A stretch of DNA of 64,000 nt from Aquatica leii (lineage: Eukaryota > Arthropoda > Insecta > Coleoptera > Lampyridae). Of the stretch, positions 59,300-64,000 are shown in pieces (within the stretch, counting starts at the first letter, position 1; each line of letters opens with the position of its first letter). The stretch is taken from the NCBI GenBank assembly GCA_035610365.1, contig CM069433.1, positions 132,202,545-132,266,544 on the forward strand, read 5' to 3'. Position numbers and translations under genes: made by a program. The notes under the pieces are model-generated. The model had not been told where the DNA came from. It did not search any database and saw nothing but the letters and a program-made list of their open reading frames with translations.

Positions 59300-60000
59300 A
59301 TTACTTACTTATGCAACATTTTATCATCCACTTTACTTTGAAAATTGTAGATGTCTTCTTCATCTTGCACCTTTTCCATAACTTGTTAGGGCAGTTTTGT
59401 ATTATTGAAACTATTAATAATTGGAACACCAAACATAGCTTAGCAAGGAGTACATTGAATTTCTTTGTGGAAACATCTTTTCTTTAATTGAACAATTCGT
59501 AATCTTTCTGACGATTTTGATATATTATTTTCTTGCATCCAGGTTATTAAGATGACAGAGACATCTTGGTTAGCCCTCTCAACTCATCCCCGAAAGTGGC
59601 AAGGCTTAGCACAAACAATTTTGACGTGAAACAACGTTTTTTTATTATCTCATTCTTAAACTCATTGGCGTTATCATTGGGAAGCAAATAAAGTGGGCTG
59701 ATAATGCAAAAAATATCTATTAAATTGTATGTCACTTCTTCTCTTTTAGTTTTTAAAGGTTTTAAAAAAATTTAGTAAGGTAATCCGGATAATTCGTCTG
59801 CATGTCAATCAAATCAATTTGTTCTTTTTTATTAAATCCTGTAGAAATAATGGGTTTTACTACTAAACCTTTCTTTTTTGATTTCTTCTTTAATTGACAC
59901 TGAGTAGATAATTTTAAATATACCTCAATGACAATGGAAAGATTCGAGTATTTTCTTTTACCATTTCCAGCTTTTTTTTATATGTATAGTTGTGGATTTT
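59300..60000 (-). pseudogene. KRBA2-like integrase-domain protein remnant
   Basis: Minus-strand pieces in order: EVYLKLSTQCQLKKKSKKKG, LVVKPIISTGFNKKEQIDLI and DMQ (about 59,910-59,800), then LKPLKTKREE, YNLIDIFCIISP and NDNANEFKNEI (about 59,765-59,660). AMFGVPIINSFNNTKLP and DEEDIYNF follow (about 59,440-59,340). This matches the KRBA2/SCAND3-like integrase family (C-x-x-C finger, 'QVDLIDMQ', 'SDNGREF', 'P-Y-E-A-M-F-G'). The first catalytic Asp (DLID) is kept; the second region reads NDNANEF. Stops and an internal loss break it. The ends and any LTR or TIR are not found. Confidence 0.8.
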
Positions 60001-61869
60001 TTCTAAAATATTATATACCTTCTTAACGTGGCAATAGTAGTTTATCAAATCCACATAATTTTTTTTACGTTTACCAATTACTTGTTAAGTTTCTCTTACT
60101 TTTAGGATCTCAAAGCTATTCAGGTGTCTGTAATCTTGACAGCTTAATTTCTCACCACAATCTCTCTTATGAATACATTTCTAAATTTTGCTTAATACTG
60201 TTCGGTTCTTAGCATTGTAGTAAAATTGTTTCCCCCATTTTTTTAATAACCTGAAGTAGTTTCTCTTCGAACTGGACCGGACACTAATGAACTCCACGAC
60301 TGATCACAGCATATATGCAAACTGATACCTTAACTAGAAATTACAATACAAACATGAACATTACTGGAAAATGAACACGCACTAATACAAAACCTTCTAG
60401 AACATTCACGTCAAATTTTGTTAGGTTATGTCAGCAAATGCAAAATATTGCATACCCGTTTCGCGAACTGTCTAAATTGAATCAGATGACGAAACATCGT
60501 TGTTTTTCGGCCATATTGTTTGGTAATTGGCCTAATTCGGCGTCTGTAGCAATCAAATGTATATAATCGTGTACCCTTACACCTAAAAGATGTCCAGTTT
60601 ACATTTTATATATTTTTAACAATTTGTTGTGTTTTTTCCTATGTATAATTTTTTTCTATATTTTACCAACTGACATTAGTGTTTGTTGTTCTATTGTTGT
60701 TTCTTATTTATATGTTTTTAATCTTGTCTTGCTGGTCAATCTTAGTGCTCGTGTCAAATGTTTCATTTTAGCGGCTTGTATTTTGTTCTTGAAGTAAAAC
60801 TTCTTTAGGTGCGACTTGGGAGTAACTCAGATTTTTTTTCTAACGGACGTAACAATCAAGTCACAGCTCACGTAGTTTCTGCTATTTAAAAACAGTAACT
60901 GCTGTGCTACCAAGCGTAGCAAAACCTCAGAAAATATGCGAACTAATTTAAAGGACAAATTGTGTCGACCAATCTATCAGGATTGTTAAAGTTTTCATTT
61001 ACGTTGTTATTTCGGCTTTTCATATTACTTTCTGCTTTTATATTTGAATTTTTGTTTTGTTTGTGTACAAATCTGATCTTATGGAACGATCTATTTCAAT
61101 TTACCTTTACAGCATTTGGTAAGTATTTTTAGGTTAAAATAGTTTCCATTTAATTAATCTTTGTGAAGAAATGTGAAAAAACAGATGGTTTAGTTGATAG
61201 GTTGTGGAACATTTGACTGTTACAGGCGATTCAGATAAGGACGAGTGAGAAACTGAAAAAATTGAATCTTTAGGTAACGATTCAATAAAAAATATTTGTG
61301 CTTATCATAGTTGTGATTAATAATTAAATTAAAACGAGATATTCGTAATGTAATTAAGATTGTTTATACAAAAATATTTATAATCTCAAGCTTTCGCGGT
61401 TTTCTTGATTACAATTATAAGCGACTATCGGTTTAGACCACACAACTTTTTAGACAAATATTTTTTAACTACAGCTTACGCAATCAATTATATATTCGCG
61501 TAATAGTCATTTAGGTTGCTTTACATTTTCTAATGTAAAATGGCAGAGTCCTAAGAACATTCTACTTTTTCCTCAATAAATAAAAATAAAAAAAACCAAC
61601 AACCTGAAACTTTTATTTTTGTTTCTGTTCATAGCGTCATATTGTTACGTTAAAAATATTTCGATATTATTTTCGTACTGTATGAATTCTGCCTGGGAAC
61701 GTATTTTTACATACAAAACGTCATCTGTCCTTGCGACATCTGTGATTACATTTTCAATCGATCACTTCGATTATGTGTAGAACTAAAGTCAGGCTCATAT
61801 GTTAGTGTAAAGCATCTCCATTATTAAATATTTTAACTCATCCAGATGGGTTTGTTTTGAGGAATTCAT
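60001..61869. other. Mostly unassigned; possible upstream part of the KRBA2-like remnant and a dispersed-repeat match
   Basis: The first 250 bp may hold more of the KRBA2-like remnant, but too broken to follow. About 60,890-61,000 shares a block with 9,000-9,090 (GAAAATATGCGAACTAA against GAAAATATGTGAACTAA). Nothing else was recognised. Confidence 0.35.
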
Positions 61870-62032
61870 TGCAGTAAGAATACATTTAAACGGTATCTGC
61901 CAATAACAGTTTCTCACCGTTTTGGTGCTTTTTTAGATTACTTTATGCTTAGCACATGAGACCTGCAATCCTCTAGCCGAGTTATATTGAGCTGGTCGCT
62001 TGCCTTTAAGTTTCGGGTAAATTCTCGTAACA
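61870..62032 (+). repeat. R1kb dispersed repeat, copy D (3' end only)
   Basis: It starts at CATTTAAACGGTATCTGCC and keeps CCGTTTTGGTGC, AGCACATGAGACCTGCAATCC and TTGAGCTGGTCGCTTGCC. It resembles the end of copy E more than that of copy C. Confidence 0.65.
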
Positions 62033-62089
62033 ACATATGTAATTTTACAGTTTTTTCAATTCATTTACTTATTTCAGTTTCTTGTTTTT

Positions 62090-63450
62090 CTGTTGCTTTT
62101 TTAAGGTACTCCTAAATATTGAAATTCTTTTAGTTGTTCTACTTTAATGTTATTTATTTTAATACTTGGTTTAAACATCTTGGTCTCTAATTACCATTAT
62201 CTTAGTTTTAATTGTATTTATTTTTATGCTTTTTTTCTTATTATTGTTATTATATTATGCTCAAATTTTCTTCTAATTTCTTTGCATTTTTCGTTATCAC
62301 TATGTCATATGCAAAAAATCCTTCAGCTGTTTCAACTTTATCTAGGTTTTTATATCCATAAAACACTTTTTTTACTATTCCTGATAATATCATTCATATG
62401 CACATTGAATAAAGTTGAACTTATTCGATCTCCATGTATTAGTCTCATGTCTGTTGTAACCCTTCTGACTTCATATAGATTCTTATTAAAGTCTATACTT
62501 TATGTTGTTTTTATACAAGCATTAGATAATTGGTTATTTAGTGTTTTTTTGTTTAGTCTTTTATATATTTTTATTGTAGAGACTATGTCGAAAGCTTTCT
62601 TTAAATTCATAAAAACTAGGTACATATTTTTATCTTGTGGTTGCATTTTTTCTATTATTTGTTTTATTGTGATGATATGATCTTGGGTACTTCTTCCGGG
62701 CCTCAGTCTGGTCCTTCTAGTTGAAATTTTAAAGTTGGCTTTAATCTGTTGTTGATCTTTGTTGCTATATCTTTACGATACTGTTCAGTGAGGTTATTTT
62801 TCTGCAGTTATTGCACTGTTTTTTGTCAGCCTTCTTACGTATTGATGTTATTAGTGCTGTTCGCCAATCCTGCAGTATTTTTTTATTGTGCCATGCTTTG
62901 TTTAGTAATTTCCAAGTTCTTTATTAATTTTATTTTATCATTTCAAGGTGCCCATTTTGTAGTTTTCATAATACGTTTTTCAGCTTCTCAATTTTAACAT
63001 TTTCAGTTTCTTCTTCTATACTTTTATTTTTGGTTTTGGATTTGGTTGTATTTTTTCCATTAATTTGTGTTTGTTCTAGTAATTCCTAAAAATATTCCAT
63101 CCATTATATCTGTTTCATTTGATAATATTTGTTGGTTTTTGCTTTTTAAGTATAATTATGTTATTGTTCTTGTTTCCTGAATGATTTTTGGATTTTATAT
63201 TATAATTTATAATTACCAATGCTGTCACTTGTCCATCTACTTTCCATAATTTTTCCATGACTTTTTTTCTGCTACTAGTTATTTTACTTTTTTTCTTTGA
63301 GTTTTTCTCACTAGACCACTAGGTTGTTTGCTTTTTTCAATTTTCTGACGTAGAAATTTTACATATCTCTTTAACAACGTATATAGTTATTTCTTTAAAG
63401 AAATTTTATCTTGTATCAGCCTGATCAATTTTGTCTGTAGATTTTGTTCT
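62090..63450 (-). pseudogene. Non-LTR (LINE) reverse transcriptase remnant
   Basis: Minus-strand pieces in order: KTTKWAP with NDKI and LIKNLEITKQ (about 62,960-62,880), RTALITSIRKKADKKQCNNC, RKITSLNSI (about 62,860-62,780), RPGRSTQDHIITIKQIIEKM (about 62,700-62,640), YLVFMNLKKAFDIV (about 62,630-62,580), LIHGDRISSTLFNVHMNDII (about 62,450-62,380) and AYDIVITKNAKKLEENLS (about 62,310-62,260). These are the standard LINE RT blocks. The first catalytic Asp in 'F-x-D-L' is Asn and the 'F-A-D-D' box is AYDI, so it is dead. The clade is not assigned; the endonuclease is not seen. Confidence 0.85.
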
Positions 63451-64000
63451 AGTTGTTAGTATCTTGCAGCAACGTCTTACTCGTTGAACTCACAACTAAC
63501 AAATAACTCAAAATAAAATTCAGAAATAGATAACAAGAGTTTTGGCAAACTCCAGTTCTCTATCTTGAATTGTGGGAAGTAGTATAAAAACTTTTAATCG
63601 CATTTTTCTCATTGTATTTAGTTGAACGTGGGTTGAATTCTGTATAAAGTTTAGTTTCTAAAAAAATGTATTGACCTTCATCACATACCGTGGTCATTTT
63701 CAACTGTTGCTGACGAAATTAGAATCAGACATTGAAAAAATGAGAAATTTTTACCAGTTTCTTCTTTTCATATTACATTTTATAGTAAATCTTATTTTTA
63801 GATTATGTCTTACTAAAAAGAAACAATACGTTAACATTATACCTAAATATTATGCTGGAGATTTCTTTCTTGCAAATAAGACGGTGCTTCAAGAACTTTT
63901 TTACAAATGTTTGAGGCACTAGCATGTTTACGTTTCTACGTTTATTTCAATAATTAATGTATCATTAAAAAAAAGTTAAACATCAATACGCTTCTCTTAT
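63451..64000. other. No gene seen at the right edge
   Basis: The open frame 63,671-63,922 (83 codons, Phe/Leu-rich, then Lys/Tyr-rich) has no recognisable motif. The window ends in AT-rich DNA. Confidence 0.4.

Noticed and set aside
62147-62680. 177-codon plus-strand frame
   Set aside because: It is the antisense shadow of the minus-strand LINE reverse transcriptase; its Phe/Leu/Ile bias follows from the T-rich strand.
1-64000. tRNA, rRNA genes or CRISPR arrays
   Set aside because: No cloverleaf-like or rRNA sequence was recognised by eye, and regular direct-repeat spacer arrays are absent; a tRNA scan could still find one.

Overview
The window is an AT-rich stretch of animal DNA, most likely from an insect or other arthropod. 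It is almost entirely transposable elements in different stages of decay. I found no convincing host gene, rRNA or tRNA. The arthropod assignment is an inference from the mix of families: an intron-containing THAP/P-element, ZMYM1-like hAT, a KRBA2-like integrase, a Crypton-type tyrosine recombinase, mariner, Tigger, piggyBac, Ty1/copia, two Ty3/gypsy lineages and a non-LTR element.

Layout. 1-4,890: no gene seen. 4,890-7,590: a decayed Ty1/copia pol. 8,600-9,880: small unassigned remnants and an inverted repeat. 10,265-10,862: first copy of a dispersed repeat of about 1 kb (called 'R1kb' here). 11,940-21,810: another R1kb copy, split by a complete Ty3/gypsy LTR element at 12,342-21,481. That element has two 1,928-bp LTRs that differ at only four positions by my reading, a TATG target duplication, PBS, gag, pol and PPT. 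22,965-23,940: R1kb, minus strand. 25,310-25,920: probable hAT-type MITE. 26,050-27,800: hAT remnant (minus). 28,100-28,264: small foldback. 30,208-33,842: P-element-like THAP transposase gene with readable introns. 34,219-35,403: Crypton-like recombinase. 37,135-37,320: piggyBac scrap. 41,008-42,866: Tigger/pogo element with both TIRs and TA target sites. 43,078-43,250: foldback. 43,690-44,530: Tc1/mariner-type remnant (minus). 45,639-46,342: MITE-like unit. 46,480-47,020: second hAT remnant (minus). 50,382-54,260: decayed Ty3/gypsy of the CsRn1 type. 54,329-54,941: near-perfect foldback. 56,450-56,650: mariner scrap. 57,930-58,966 and 61,870-62,032: R1kb copies. 59,300-60,000: KRBA2-like integrase (minus). 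62,090-63,450: non-LTR reverse transcriptase (minus).

The genes do not form a host pathway. What links them is nesting and decay. The gypsy element is by far the youngest insertion and sits inside an older R1kb copy. Its gag-pol junction keeps a canonical in-phase A AAA AAC slippery heptamer, yet its reading frames carry at least four single-base breaks, at odds with its near-identical LTRs. The least explained material is the R1kb family and three loci carrying a motif that resembles the hammerhead ribozyme core (CTGATGA, hairpin, GAAA). At two of the three the motif lies in inverted pairs inside foldbacks.
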